A stretch of 36,112 nucleotides of DNA from Candidatus Sericytochromatia bacterium S15B-MN24 CBMW_12 (GTDB lineage Bacteria > Cyanobacteriota > Sericytochromatia > S15B-MN24 > UBA4093), in the NCBI GenBank assembly GCA_002083825.1, contig DAZV01000036.1, forward strand, positions 167,934-204,045, given 5' to 3'. The notes under the pieces are model-generated. The model searched no databases, was not told the origin of the DNA, and was given only the letters and a program-made list of their open reading frames with translations. Within the stretch, counting starts at the first letter, position 1. The number at the start of each line of letters is the position of its first letter. A program made the position numbers and the translations under genes. This document shows, in pieces, positions 16,096 to 23,664 of this stretch.

Positions 16096-17394
16096 TCAGT
16101 GCTTGTAGGTGTAGGCGGGCAACTTGGCTTCACCGGACTGGAACTGCCTCCACGAGACCGGGGCCAGGCCGCGGTCGACCTCGACCATGGAGATGCAATT
16201 CGGGACGGGGCAGACCAGCGAGCAGAGATTGCAGCCGGTGCACTCGTCGTGAGCCACGAAGGGAACCCGGTCGAAGCCCGTGTCGGGAGCTTTGCCGCTG
16301 CCGTCGCCGGGAAGGTAGATGCAGTGATGGCTGCCATCCTTGCAAGCGATGTAGCAGAGCTGGCAGCCGATGCACGTGGCCGGATCGATGGCCGCCACCA
16401 CCTTGAAGTTCATGTCGAGATCTTCCCAGTTCCGGAGGCGCTGCGAAGCCAGACCCGAGAAATCCGCGAGGCTCCGGTAGCCCTTGGAATCCATCCAGCG
16501 CGAGAGCCCGTCGATCATGTCCTCGACGATCCGGTATCCGTGATGCATGACGGCCGTGCAGACCTGCACGCTGGTGGCGCCCAACGCGATGAACTCGGCG
16601 GCGTCCTTCCAGGTGCTGATCCCGCCGATGCCCGAGATGGGAAGGTCGAACTCCCGGTGCCGGGCGAGCTGGCCCACCATGTTGAGGGCGATGGGCTTGA
16701 CCGCCGGCCCGCAGTAGCCGCCGTTGGTGGAGGCGCCGCCCACATTGGGCACGGGGATCATGGTGTCGAGATCCACCGCCATGAGGCTCTTGATCGTGTT
16801 GATCAGGCTCACGGCATCCGCTCCACCTCGTTGAGCCGCCAATCCCGGCTGGACGATGTCCGTGATGTTGGGAGTAAGCTTCACGATCACCGGCACGGTC
16901 GCGTAGCGCATGACCCAGGTGGTGATGCGCTCGAGCACGAGGGGCTCCTGGCCGACGGCCGATCCCATGCCACGCTCGCACATGCCGTGGGGACATCCGA
17001 AGTTGAGTTCCAGGCCCTTTGCGCCGTTTTCGATCGAGCGCTCGATGTTCTCCTTCCACTCGTCCTCGGTTTCGAACATCAAGGAGATGACGGTGGCGCG
17101 GTCGGGATACTTGCGGGTGACCTCGCGAATCTCCTCGTAGTTCACGTCGAGAGGACGATCGGTGATGAGCTCGATATTGTTGAGCCCCATCATGCGCTGC
17201 CCACCGTAGTCATTGGCGGCAAACCTGGCGGTGACGTTCCTGATGGGCGTGCCCAGGGTCTTCCACACGGCGCCGCCCCAACCGTGGTCGTAGGCGCGCA
17301 TGATCTGGGCTCCGGTGTTGGTGGGCGGCGCGGATGCCAGCCAGAAGGGGTTGGGGGCTTCGATGCCCGCGAAGTTGATGCTCAAATCGGCCAT
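16096..17394 (-). CDS. preA: NAD-dependent dihydropyrimidine dehydrogenase, subunit PreA
   Basis: A 432-residue catalytic subunit that reduces uracil or thymine to the 5,6-dihydro form, together with PreT. The N-terminal FMN barrel is dihydroorotate-dehydrogenase-like (WLASAPPTNTG, LELNFGCPHGM, VIVKLTPNITDI, ISGIGGISTW). The C-terminus has two 4Fe-4S cluster motifs, CIGCQLCYIAC and CTGCNLCSLVCP. In the active-site loop the sequence is GMCERGMGSAVGQ; mammalian dihydropyrimidine dehydrogenase has its catalytic Cys where this has Val, as I recall it, and a Cys lies seven residues earlier. ATG 17394 follows AGGAGG at 9 bases. It begins 17 bp after preT. Confidence 0.94.
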   Translation of the reverse strand: MADLSINFAGIEAPNPFWLASAPPTNTGAQIMRAYDHGWGGAVWKTLGTPIRNVTARFAANDYGGQRMMGLNNIELITDRPLDVNYEEIREVTRKYPDRATVISLMFETEDEWKENIERSIENGAKGLELNFGCPHGMCERGMGSAVGQEPLVLERITTWVMRYATVPVIVKLTPNITDIVQPGLAAQRGGADAVSLINTIKSLMAVDLDTMIPVPNVGGASTNGGYCGPAVKPIALNMVGQLARHREFDLPISGIGGISTWKDAAEFIALGATSVQVCTAVMHHGYRIVEDMIDGLSRWMDSKGYRSLADFSGLASQRLRNWEDLDMNFKVVAAIDPATCIGCQLCYIACKDGSHHCIYLPGDGSGKAPDTGFDRVPFVAHDECTGCNLCSLVCPVPNCISMVEVDRGLAPVSWRQFQSGEAKLPAYTYKH

Positions 17395-17411
17395 GGATAG
17401 CTGCCTCCTGA

Positions 17412-18776
17412 TTAGCGGGCGCTGACTTCGAGATTGGCGGGACGGGCGACCCCCTTGAGGTAGGCGTCGATGCCTTTGGCGGCGCGCTTCCCCTCGGCGG
17501 CGGCGTTGACGACTTCCTTGCCGCCATTGGAGCAATCGCCGCCGGCAAAGAGCTTGGAACGGCCGACCTGAGCGGTCTCGGGGTCCACGACCACCCTTCC
17601 GCGTTCGAGCGTGAGGCCGGCAATCCCCGACAACAGGGTGGCGAGTTTTTCCTGGCCGGTTGCCTTGACGACGAGATCCGCGTCGAGCACGAAGGCGCTG
17701 CCGGGAATCCGTTCGAGCTTTCCATCCGAGTCGATGCGGGTTCGCTCGCAGCGAAGGGCGCTCACGCGGTCTTGGCCCTCGATGGCGACGGGGGCGGCCC
17801 AGAAGCGAACCTCCGCGCCTTCGCGCTTGGCCGCCGCGAGTTCGTGGGAGTAGCCGGTCATCTCGGCTTCGCCCCGCCGATAGAGCATCGTGACATGGGG
17901 AACGCCCAGTGCCGACAGCTCGCGAACGGCGTCGAGGGCCGTGTTTCCGCCCCCGATGACGACGGCGCGCGTGACGCCGGAGAGGCGAAAGCCCGCCTCG
18001 TTCTTGATGCGTTCGATGAGGGCCACCGCGCCGACGCAACCGGGAAGGTCCTCACCCGGAAGATCGAGGCGCGAATCCGGCCCGAGACCGACTCCCAGGA
18101 AGACGGCGTCGAAGTCGGAAGCCAACTCGTCGAAGGGAAGATCGCGTCCCACGAGGACGTTCGGGCGAATCTCGAAGCCGATTTGCTGAATGTACTCCAC
18201 CTCGCGAAGGGCCTCTCTGGCATGAAGCTTGTAGGGAGCGATACCCGTGACGTTGAGGCCGCCGGGAAGGGCGCGTCCCTCGAAGACCACGGCCTCGTGG
18301 CCGAGACGGGTGAGCTCGTGAGCGCAGGCCAGGCTCGCGGGACCCGCGCCGACCAGGGCCACCCGGAACCCGGTGCTTTGTCCCTTGCCAAAGAAGCGAA
18401 GGCCGCGGTCGTAGGCGTAGGTGGTGGCGTAGCGCTGAAGTCGCCCGATCATGATGGCCGGCTCTTGGAGTTCATTATAGACGCATGCTCCCGCGCAGAG
18501 GACCTCCACCGGGCAAACCGAAGCGCATGAATGGCCCAGGATGTTGGCTTCCAGGATGGTCTTGGCGGCCCCCTCGACGTTTCCCGTGCCGATGCGCTTG
18601 ATGAACTCCGGGACGTTGATGGCGGTCGGACATGCCTGGATACAAGGGGCGTCGTGGCAGTAGAGGCAACGATTGGCCTCGACGATGGCCTGGGATTCGG
18701 TCAAGAGCGGTTTGAGGTCGGGGATGCCGGCTTCCAAGCGGTCTGCCGACAAGGCCACGGGGAGGGGGCGGATCAT
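17412..18776 (-). CDS. preT: NAD-dependent dihydropyrimidine dehydrogenase, subunit PreT
   Basis: A 454-residue flavoprotein that takes electrons from NAD(P)H and passes them to PreA. The N-terminal iron-sulfur domain is glutamate-synthase-small-subunit-like (CLYCHDAPCIQACP, then CASVCPVEVLCAGAC). An FAD site VALVGAGPASLACA is followed by a nicotinamide-nucleotide site AVVIGGGNTALDA, and near the C-terminus FAGGDCSNGGKEVVNA closes the FAD fold. Together with preA it matches the two-gene bacterial version of the single-chain mammalian enzyme. ATG 18776 has AAGGAG 9 bases upstream. It is the first gene of the operon, divergent from the dihydropyrimidinase gene. Confidence 0.94.
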   Translation of the reverse strand: MIRPLPVALSADRLEAGIPDLKPLLTESQAIVEANRCLYCHDAPCIQACPTAINVPEFIKRIGTGNVEGAAKTILEANILGHSCASVCPVEVLCAGACVYNELQEPAIMIGRLQRYATTYAYDRGLRFFGKGQSTGFRVALVGAGPASLACAHELTRLGHEAVVFEGRALPGGLNVTGIAPYKLHAREALREVEYIQQIGFEIRPNVLVGRDLPFDELASDFDAVFLGVGLGPDSRLDLPGEDLPGCVGAVALIERIKNEAGFRLSGVTRAVVIGGGNTALDAVRELSALGVPHVTMLYRRGEAEMTGYSHELAAAKREGAEVRFWAAPVAIEGQDRVSALRCERTRIDSDGKLERIPGSAFVLDADLVVKATGQEKLATLLSGIAGLTLERGRVVVDPETAQVGRSKLFAGGDCSNGGKEVVNAAAEGKRAAKGIDAYLKGVARPANLEVSAR

Positions 18777-18834
18777 TAAGGCGGCTCCTTCAACGACGTC
18801 GATGGGGAGGGCATCCTGGATACACAGCGAGGAC

Positions 18835-18864
18835 TTAATAAACGATTATCATGTTTGGTATCAT
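18835..18864 (+). promoter_or_regulatory. Promoter for dihydropyrimidinase
   Basis: A -35-like TTAATA (18835-18840), an 18-bp spacer and an extended -10 TGGTATCAT (18856-18864) are visible. The predicted start near 18871 gives a leader of about 150 bases. Confidence 0.5.
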
Positions 18865-18866
18865 GT
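18847..18866. repeat. TATCATGT direct repeat, possible operator
   Basis: TATCATGT occurs at 18847-18854 and 18859-18866, 12 bp apart start to start, overlapping the -10 of the dihydropyrimidinase promoter. It is well placed for a shared pyrimidine-responsive regulator, but none is encoded next to it. Confidence 0.4.
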
Positions 18867-19021
18867 CACACTTTACAACAACCGGACAAGCATGGCAACC
18901 TAATCATACTTGCCGTATCCCCCTCGCCGGGAGACTCGGAGTCGGGGGGCCTCGGACCAAAGCCCTCGAAGCCCCCAATGAGCTTGAAAACCTCGTAGCG
19001 ATTGAAACAAAGGAGAGTCAC

Positions 19022-20449
19022 GTGAGCCTTCTCATCAAGAACGGTCGAATCGTCACCGCGGTGGACGACTACTACGCGGACGTCCTCGTGGAAGGGGAAC
19101 AGGTCGTCATGATCGGCAAGACGCTGGAGGTCGAATCGGCGCGGGTGATCGACGCGACCGGCCGGCTGGTCATCCCGGGCGGCATCGATCCTCACACGCA
19201 CTTGGAGATGCCCTTCGGGGGCACCACCAGCGCGGACGACTTCGAAACGGGAACCCGCGCGGCGGCGTTCGGCGGCACGACCACCCTCGTCGACTTCGCG
19301 ATTCAAGGCAAGGGGCGCTCGACCCTCGAAGGACTCGAGACCTGGCATGCCAAGGCCGAGGGCAAGGCCGTCATCGATTACGGCTTCCACATGATCGTAA
19401 CCGACATGCCCGATTCCCGCCTGGTCGAGATGGGAAGGCTGGCCGACGAGGGAGTCACCAGCTACAAGCTCTTCATGGCGTATCCGGGCGTGCTCTACTC
19501 GGATGATGCCACCATCTTCCGGGCCATGCGCCAAGCCGGCGAGGACGGGACCTTGATCTGCATGCATGCCGAGAACGGCATCGTCATCGACGAGATCATC
19601 AAGACCGCCGTCCAGCAAGGGAAGACGGCGCCGCGGTATCACGCCAAGACGCGGCCGACCCGCATGGAGGGCGAGGGGGTGCATCGGGCGATCGCCATCG
19701 CCGAGGTCGCCGGCGTTCCCGTCTACATCGTCCACCTTTCCAGCTCGGACGCCCTCGAGGAGGTCAAGCGCGCGCGCGACCGCGGCATTCACGCCTTCGC
19801 CGAGACCTGCCCCCAGTACCTCTTCCTGGACGAAACGTCCTACGACGCTCCGGGCTTCGAAGGGGCGAAGTACGTCATGACCCCCGCCCTGCGCGAAAAA
19901 TGGAATCAAGACAAGCTCTGGCAGGGACTGCAGTTCGGTGACCTCCACACGATCGCCACGGATCACTGTCCCTTCTGCTTCTCCGGCCAGAAAGAGCTGG
20001 GGCGCACCGACTTCTCCAAGATTCCCAACGGCGCCCCGGGCGTGGAGAACCGGATGAGCCTGCTTTACAACGGAGGAGTGGTGGGCGGCCGCATCAGCGT
20101 CAACAAGTTCGTCGAGTTGACCAGCACGGCGGCCGCCAAGATGTTCGGCATGTTCCCCCGCAAGGGCACGATCGCGGTGGGATCGGACGCGGACCTCGTG
20201 ATCTTCAACCCCGACCGCAAGGAAACGATCAGCGTCCTGAACCCGCATACCCACCACATGAACGTCGACTACAACACGTTCGAGGGGTTCCAGGTGCAGG
20301 GCTTCCCGGAAGTCGTGATTTCGCGCGGCCGGGTGATCGTGGAGGATAACGCGTTCAAGGGGCGCGCGGGCGGTGGAAGCTTCATCAAGCGCGCACGCTA
20401 CGGAGATCTGCTGCGATCGCCCTCCTCGGGACAGTTCTCCGTCCGCTGA
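19022..20449 (+). CDS. hydA: Dihydropyrimidinase (hydantoinase)
   Basis: A 475-residue cyclic-amidase superfamily enzyme that opens dihydrouracil or dihydrothymine to the N-carbamoyl-beta-amino acid. Metal ligands: DPHTHLE, the carboxylated Lys149 in TSYKLFMAYPG, CMHAENG, YIVHLSS, and ATDHCPF. The substrate loop ends in IPNGAPGVENR. GTG 19022 was chosen because AGGAG lies 6 bases upstream and VSLLIKNGRIVT is the usual family start; an in-frame ATG at 18851 would add 57 unrelated residues and lies upstream of the predicted transcript start. It supplies the step between PreTA and the beta-ureidopropionase of the divergent operon. The receiver/zinc-ribbon gene follows 11 bp later. Confidence 0.94.
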   Translation: MSLLIKNGRIVTAVDDYYADVLVEGEQVVMIGKTLEVESARVIDATGRLVIPGGIDPHTHLEMPFGGTTSADDFETGTRAAAFGGTTTLVDFAIQGKGRSTLEGLETWHAKAEGKAVIDYGFHMIVTDMPDSRLVEMGRLADEGVTSYKLFMAYPGVLYSDDATIFRAMRQAGEDGTLICMHAENGIVIDEIIKTAVQQGKTAPRYHAKTRPTRMEGEGVHRAIAIAEVAGVPVYIVHLSSSDALEEVKRARDRGIHAFAETCPQYLFLDETSYDAPGFEGAKYVMTPALREKWNQDKLWQGLQFGDLHTIATDHCPFCFSGQKELGRTDFSKIPNGAPGVENRMSLLYNGGVVGGRISVNKFVELTSTAAAKMFGMFPRKGTIAVGSDADLVIFNPDRKETISVLNPHTHHMNVDYNTFEGFQVQGFPEVVISRGRVIVEDNAFKGRAGGGSFIKRARYGDLLRSPSSGQFSVR

Positions 20450-20460
20450 AAGGCAATTCC

Positions 20461-21135
20461 ATGACCAAGATCGTCGTTCTCGATGGGTTTCAGGAATTCG
20501 CTCAGATGCTTTCCGGCCTGCTCATGGAGGACGGAAACGAAGTTCTGACCGAGTTGATACCCGTCGACTTCGAGCGCGTGATCAATTTCCGCCCCGACCT
20601 GATCGTGGTGGCCCTGTACCGCATGAACAAGGCCTACGACCGCCCCATCGAGCGGGCCGAAGATGACATCCTGGGGTACATCCCGCTCTTGAGCTTGAAG
20701 AACTACCCCTCCACCACCTTGATCCCCCTGCTCCTGGTGGGATACGGCCTGCACGAGCGGGACATCCCGCCAGAATGCTGCCATTACGATCTCTTTCTCT
20801 CGTTTCCCAAGGACATCCGTCTCTTCCCGCGCAAGGTCGAGGAACTGAGCAAGCAGGTCAAGAGCAGAAGAAAGATCAGCGGCTATCTTTGCCCTCATTG
20901 CGAAAGCCGGCTCACCTACGTGGCACGAAAACCGGACGATTTGTTCTGTCCGCGCTGCGGCACCTCGGTCGCTTTTCTCGACGAGGAGAACTGCATCTAT
21001 TCGCCTCCCGGTTTCAAGGGTCCCGGCCGGGCCTGCAAGGTCAGTCAACTCCTGCCTTCCCGCGCTTCCCCCAGCACGTTGCCCGAGCTGACGACGAAAC
21101 CGGGCGAGGGTTCTGAGGAGGAAGAGGCGCCATGA
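20461..21135 (+). CDS. Degenerate receiver domain plus zinc-ribbon protein (paralogue 2)
   Basis: A 224-residue paralogue of the protein at 5908, alike over nearly the full length (shared IPVDFER, DILGY, RRKISGY/RRRISGY and CP-x-C...FCPRC). The receiver-like part starts MTKIVVLDGF, with only one of the two usual beta1 acidic residues, and has Ala51 where the phospho-acceptor Asp would be (DLIVVALYR). The zinc ribbon has Cys144, Cys147, Cys163 and Cys166. The C-terminal tail is Pro/Ser-rich and ends in an acidic run, EGSEEEEAP. ATG 20461 has AAAGG 8 bases upstream and follows the dihydropyrimidinase stop by 11 bp, so the two are almost certainly one transcript. The function is unknown; a regulatory role in pyrimidine use is inference from position. 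Confidence 0.87.
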   Translation: MTKIVVLDGFQEFAQMLSGLLMEDGNEVLTELIPVDFERVINFRPDLIVVALYRMNKAYDRPIERAEDDILGYIPLLSLKNYPSTTLIPLLLVGYGLHERDIPPECCHYDLFLSFPKDIRLFPRKVEELSKQVKSRRKISGYLCPHCESRLTYVARKPDDLFCPRCGTSVAFLDEENCIYSPPGFKGPGRACKVSQLLPSRASPSTLPELTTKPGEGSEEEEAP

Positions 21136-21184
21136 TTTTTCCGGAGAACCCGTGATTGGTCGGCCAACGCGTCCGCAGCGGAGG

Positions 21185-21190
21185 TATGAT
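21185..21190 (+). promoter_or_regulatory. Possible -10 for the alcohol dehydrogenase/histidine kinase pair
   Basis: TATGAT matches five of six bases of the -10 consensus, 37 bases before the ATG at 21228. No good -35 is seen at 16-18 bp, so the gene may also be read from upstream. Confidence 0.35.
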
Positions 21191-21227
21191 AATCGACTGA
21201 GGTGGCAGTTCAGGAAAGGTTTGGCCG

Positions 21228-22394
21228 ATGTTGCCCGAGCACCCGGAAGAATTGCGCAAGTTTGTCGCGCCAGAGTTCCTCTTTGGCAATCAGGCGAGAC
21301 GTTTGGCTGGCCGATATGCCAATAACTACGGGGCGGTCAGAGTCCTGCTGGTGACCGATCCCGGGGTGGTCGCGGCCGGCTGGCCCGAGGACGTGAGCCG
21401 AAGCCTCGAAGATGTTGGCGTGCCTTTCACCATTTACCAGAACGTCCTCCCGAATCCGCGGGCCGAGCAAGTCATGGAAGGCGCCCGGGTTTTCCATGAC
21501 CTGAAGTGCAACGTCCTCCTGGCGGTAGGGGGAGGCAGTCCCATCGATTGCGCCAAGGGAATCGGCATCATTGCCTCCAACGGCGGGAACATCCTGGACT
21601 ACGAGGGGGTTGATCAGGTTCGCCTGCCATGTCCGCCCTTGATCTGCGTCCCGACGACCGGCGGCACCGGCGCGGACGTTTCCCAGTTCTGCATCATCGC
21701 GGACAAGCCCAATCGACGGAAATTGGCGATCCTCAGCAAAACGCTCGTTCCCGACGTCTCCTTGGTCGATCCCGAGACGCTCGTGACGATGCCGCCGGAC
21801 TTGACGGCCCACACGGCATTCGACGCCTTGACCCACGGCATCGAAGCCTACGTCTCGAACGCGAGTTCCCCGGTTACCGATCTTTTCGCCCTCGAAGCGA
21901 TCCGCCTCATCACCACCTACCTGCTGCCGAGCATGGCGGATCCTTCGAATGTCGGACTCCGCAAGCACCTCATGCTGGCCAGCTTGAACGCGGGGTTGGC
22001 CTTCTCCAACGCGAGCCTGGGCATCGTGCATGCGATGGCTCATCCGCTCGACGCCGTGCTCGATCAATCTCATGGGTTGAGCAATTCCATGGTGTTGGAG
22101 GTGGGAATCACCTACAACTTCGAGGCGGTGCCGGATCGCTTCCTGGCGATCGCCGACGCGATGCGCATCCCCACTCGAACGACCGATGCCCGTTACGCCC
22201 TGGCGGCGATCCTGGGCGAGATCGAGCGCTTGCGTTTTGCCGCGGGCATCAAGAAGAACCTGACCCAAGCCGGTATCAAAGCGCAGGACATTCCGTACCT
22301 CGCCGACCATGCCTTGAAGGATCCTTGCTTGGCAACCAATCCCCGCTGGCCAAAACGTCAAGAGATCGAGGCCCTCTATGCACAGTGCTTCTGA
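21228..22394 (+). CDS. Iron-containing (type III) alcohol dehydrogenase
   Basis: A 388-residue NAD(P)-dependent dehydrogenase. The nucleotide-binding half carries AVGGGSPIDCAKG and PTTGGTGADVS. The metal site has the ligand set of the family: Asp within the PDLTAHTAFDALTHGIEAY stretch with its His, then HAMAHPLDAVLDQSHG with two more His. No signal peptide is present, so it acts in the cytoplasm. ATG 21228 follows AGGAAAGG. The histidine kinase start overlaps its end by 17 bp, giving translational coupling. From position, reduction of malonate semialdehyde (from pyrimidine breakdown) to 3-hydroxypropionate is an attractive but untested role; a general short-chain aldehyde reductase is the alternative. 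Confidence 0.88.
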   Translation: MLPEHPEELRKFVAPEFLFGNQARRLAGRYANNYGAVRVLLVTDPGVVAAGWPEDVSRSLEDVGVPFTIYQNVLPNPRAEQVMEGARVFHDLKCNVLLAVGGGSPIDCAKGIGIIASNGGNILDYEGVDQVRLPCPPLICVPTTGGTGADVSQFCIIADKPNRRKLAILSKTLVPDVSLVDPETLVTMPPDLTAHTAFDALTHGIEAYVSNASSPVTDLFALEAIRLITTYLLPSMADPSNVGLRKHLMLASLNAGLAFSNASLGIVHAMAHPLDAVLDQSHGLSNSMVLEVGITYNFEAVPDRFLAIADAMRIPTRTTDARYALAAILGEIERLRFAAGIKKNLTQAGIKAQDIPYLADHALKDPCLATNPRWPKRQEIEALYAQCF

Positions 22395-23664
22395 CGCCTC
22401 GCAAGACTTATCCGATCTTAGAAATCAAATCATCGGACTGGGCGAGTCCTCGCTACGAAAGAGCTACTACCCCGAACTCCAGCGACGGCTATTCGAGTTG
22501 CACGAGAGTCAACGGTTCCTCGAAACCTTGATGAACAACCTTCCCGGCATGGTCTATCGCTGCCGGAACGACCCCCCGCGCACCATGGAGTTCGTGAGTG
22601 ATGGCGCGACAGATCTCACCGGCTTCTCCCCCACCGAGCTCCTCGCCATGCCGCATGGCTATGGTTCCCTGATCCATTCCGACGATCGAGAATCCGTCCG
22701 CATGCGGATTCAACAGTCCATGAGCGGCGGGGGGCCCTTTCAGATCCGATACCGCATCATCTCGGCCGCGGGCGATGTGAAGAACGTCGAGGAGAAGGGG
22801 CAGGGCATCTTCTCGCCCGCCGGGGAGCTGCTTTCAATCGAGGGCTTCATTTCGGATATCACCGAGATGAAGAAGACCGAGGACGAGTTGATTCGCCGCA
22901 CGATCGAACTCGAAAAAGCCAAGGAGCTGGATCAGCTCAAAACCACCTTCATCAACGCCATTTCTCACGACCTGCGAACCCCGTTGACGTCGGTCATCGG
23001 GTTCGCCGAGTTGCTGGAGGACGGATTGGGAGGGCCCTTGCAGCCCAAGCAGGCCGAATACGTCGTCCAGATCAAGAAGAGCACCCAGCGGCTCGAGTAC
23101 CTGGTGGAGGACTTGCTGGATCTCGCCCGCATCGAGGCTGGTAAGCTCGTGTTGAAGTGCCAGGAATTGGACTTCGTGACGATGGTCAAGGAGGTGGTGG
23201 AAAGCCTCCGCCCCATGGCCGAGGACGCCGATCTTCGATTCGAGTTGGCCCTGCCCGACGATCCCTTGATGGTGAACGTCGATCCGATCCGGATCGAAAG
23301 AGTGCTCATCAATCTGCTCAACAACGCCATGAAGTTCACCCCGCCCAAGGGGAGGATTCTCACCAGGGCGCGGACGGACGGAACGCGGTTGATCTGCGAA
23401 ATCGTCGATACCGGCGTCGGAATCGCCCAAGAGGATGTCCCCAAGCTATTCCAGCGATTCTCGCAGCTGGCGAGCGGCAGGGCGTTGGTCGTCGGCACCG
23501 GACTCGGTCTCAGCATCAGCAAGTCCATCGTCGAAGTACACGGGGGATCGATCGGAGTCAGGAGCGAGCTCGGCAAGGGCAGCACGTTCTGGTTTTCACT
23601 GCCGCTGGATCAAACGCGTGACGTCCGGGGCTTCCCTAGCCTAGTCGATAACCTGGAGGCCTAG
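22378..23664 (+). CDS. Soluble PAS-domain sensor histidine kinase
   Basis: A 428-residue kinase without membrane segments. An N-terminal PAS domain with PAC motif (about 45-175: NNLPGMVYRCRND, GFISDITEMKK) is followed by a short coiled coil, HisKA with AISHDLRTPLTS (His197) and HATPase_c with LINLLNNAMKFTP, VDTGVGI and GTGLGLSIS. The PAS ligand or redox cue is not evident. It overlaps the alcohol dehydrogenase gene by 17 bp at its 5' end and the convergent pentapeptide gene by 24 bp at its 3' end. No classical response regulator with a phospho-acceptor Asp is adjacent; the nearest receiver-like gene (20461) lacks the Asp. Confidence 0.92.
   Translation: MHSASDASQDLSDLRNQIIGLGESSLRKSYYPELQRRLFELHESQRFLETLMNNLPGMVYRCRNDPPRTMEFVSDGATDLTGFSPTELLAMPHGYGSLIHSDDRESVRMRIQQSMSGGGPFQIRYRIISAAGDVKNVEEKGQGIFSPAGELLSIEGFISDITEMKKTEDELIRRTIELEKAKELDQLKTTFINAISHDLRTPLTSVIGFAELLEDGLGGPLQPKQAEYVVQIKKSTQRLEYLVEDLLDLARIEAGKLVLKCQELDFVTMVKEVVESLRPMAEDADLRFELALPDDPLMVNVDPIRIERVLINLLNNAMKFTPPKGRILTRARTDGTRLICEIVDTGVGIAQEDVPKLFQRFSQLASGRALVVGTGLGLSISKSIVEVHGGSIGVRSELGKGSTFWFSLPLDQTRDVRGFPSLVDNLEA

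Larger units (their letters stand above)
18777..19021. promoter_or_regulatory. Divergent control region between preT and dihydropyrimidinase
   Basis: These 245 bp separate the two arms of the pyrimidine locus and hold an unusually A/T-rich core at about 18835-18890. The core contains the + strand promoter at 18835-18864 and the direct repeat at 18847-18866. On the - strand a -10-like GATAAT (complement of 18845-18850) faces preT, but no well-spaced -35 was found. The sequence from about 18900 to the GTG is an open leader in frame with the gene, but it does not look coding. Confidence 0.6.

Noticed and set aside
17395..18039. N-terminal extension of PreA in the same frame
   Set aside because: It overlaps preT on the same strand in another frame, and ATG 17394 with AGGAGG matches the family start.
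18851..19021. N-terminal extension of dihydropyrimidinase from an ATG at 18851
   Set aside because: It would begin upstream of the predicted transcript start, the added residues match nothing in the family, and GTG 19022 has a good ribosome-binding site.
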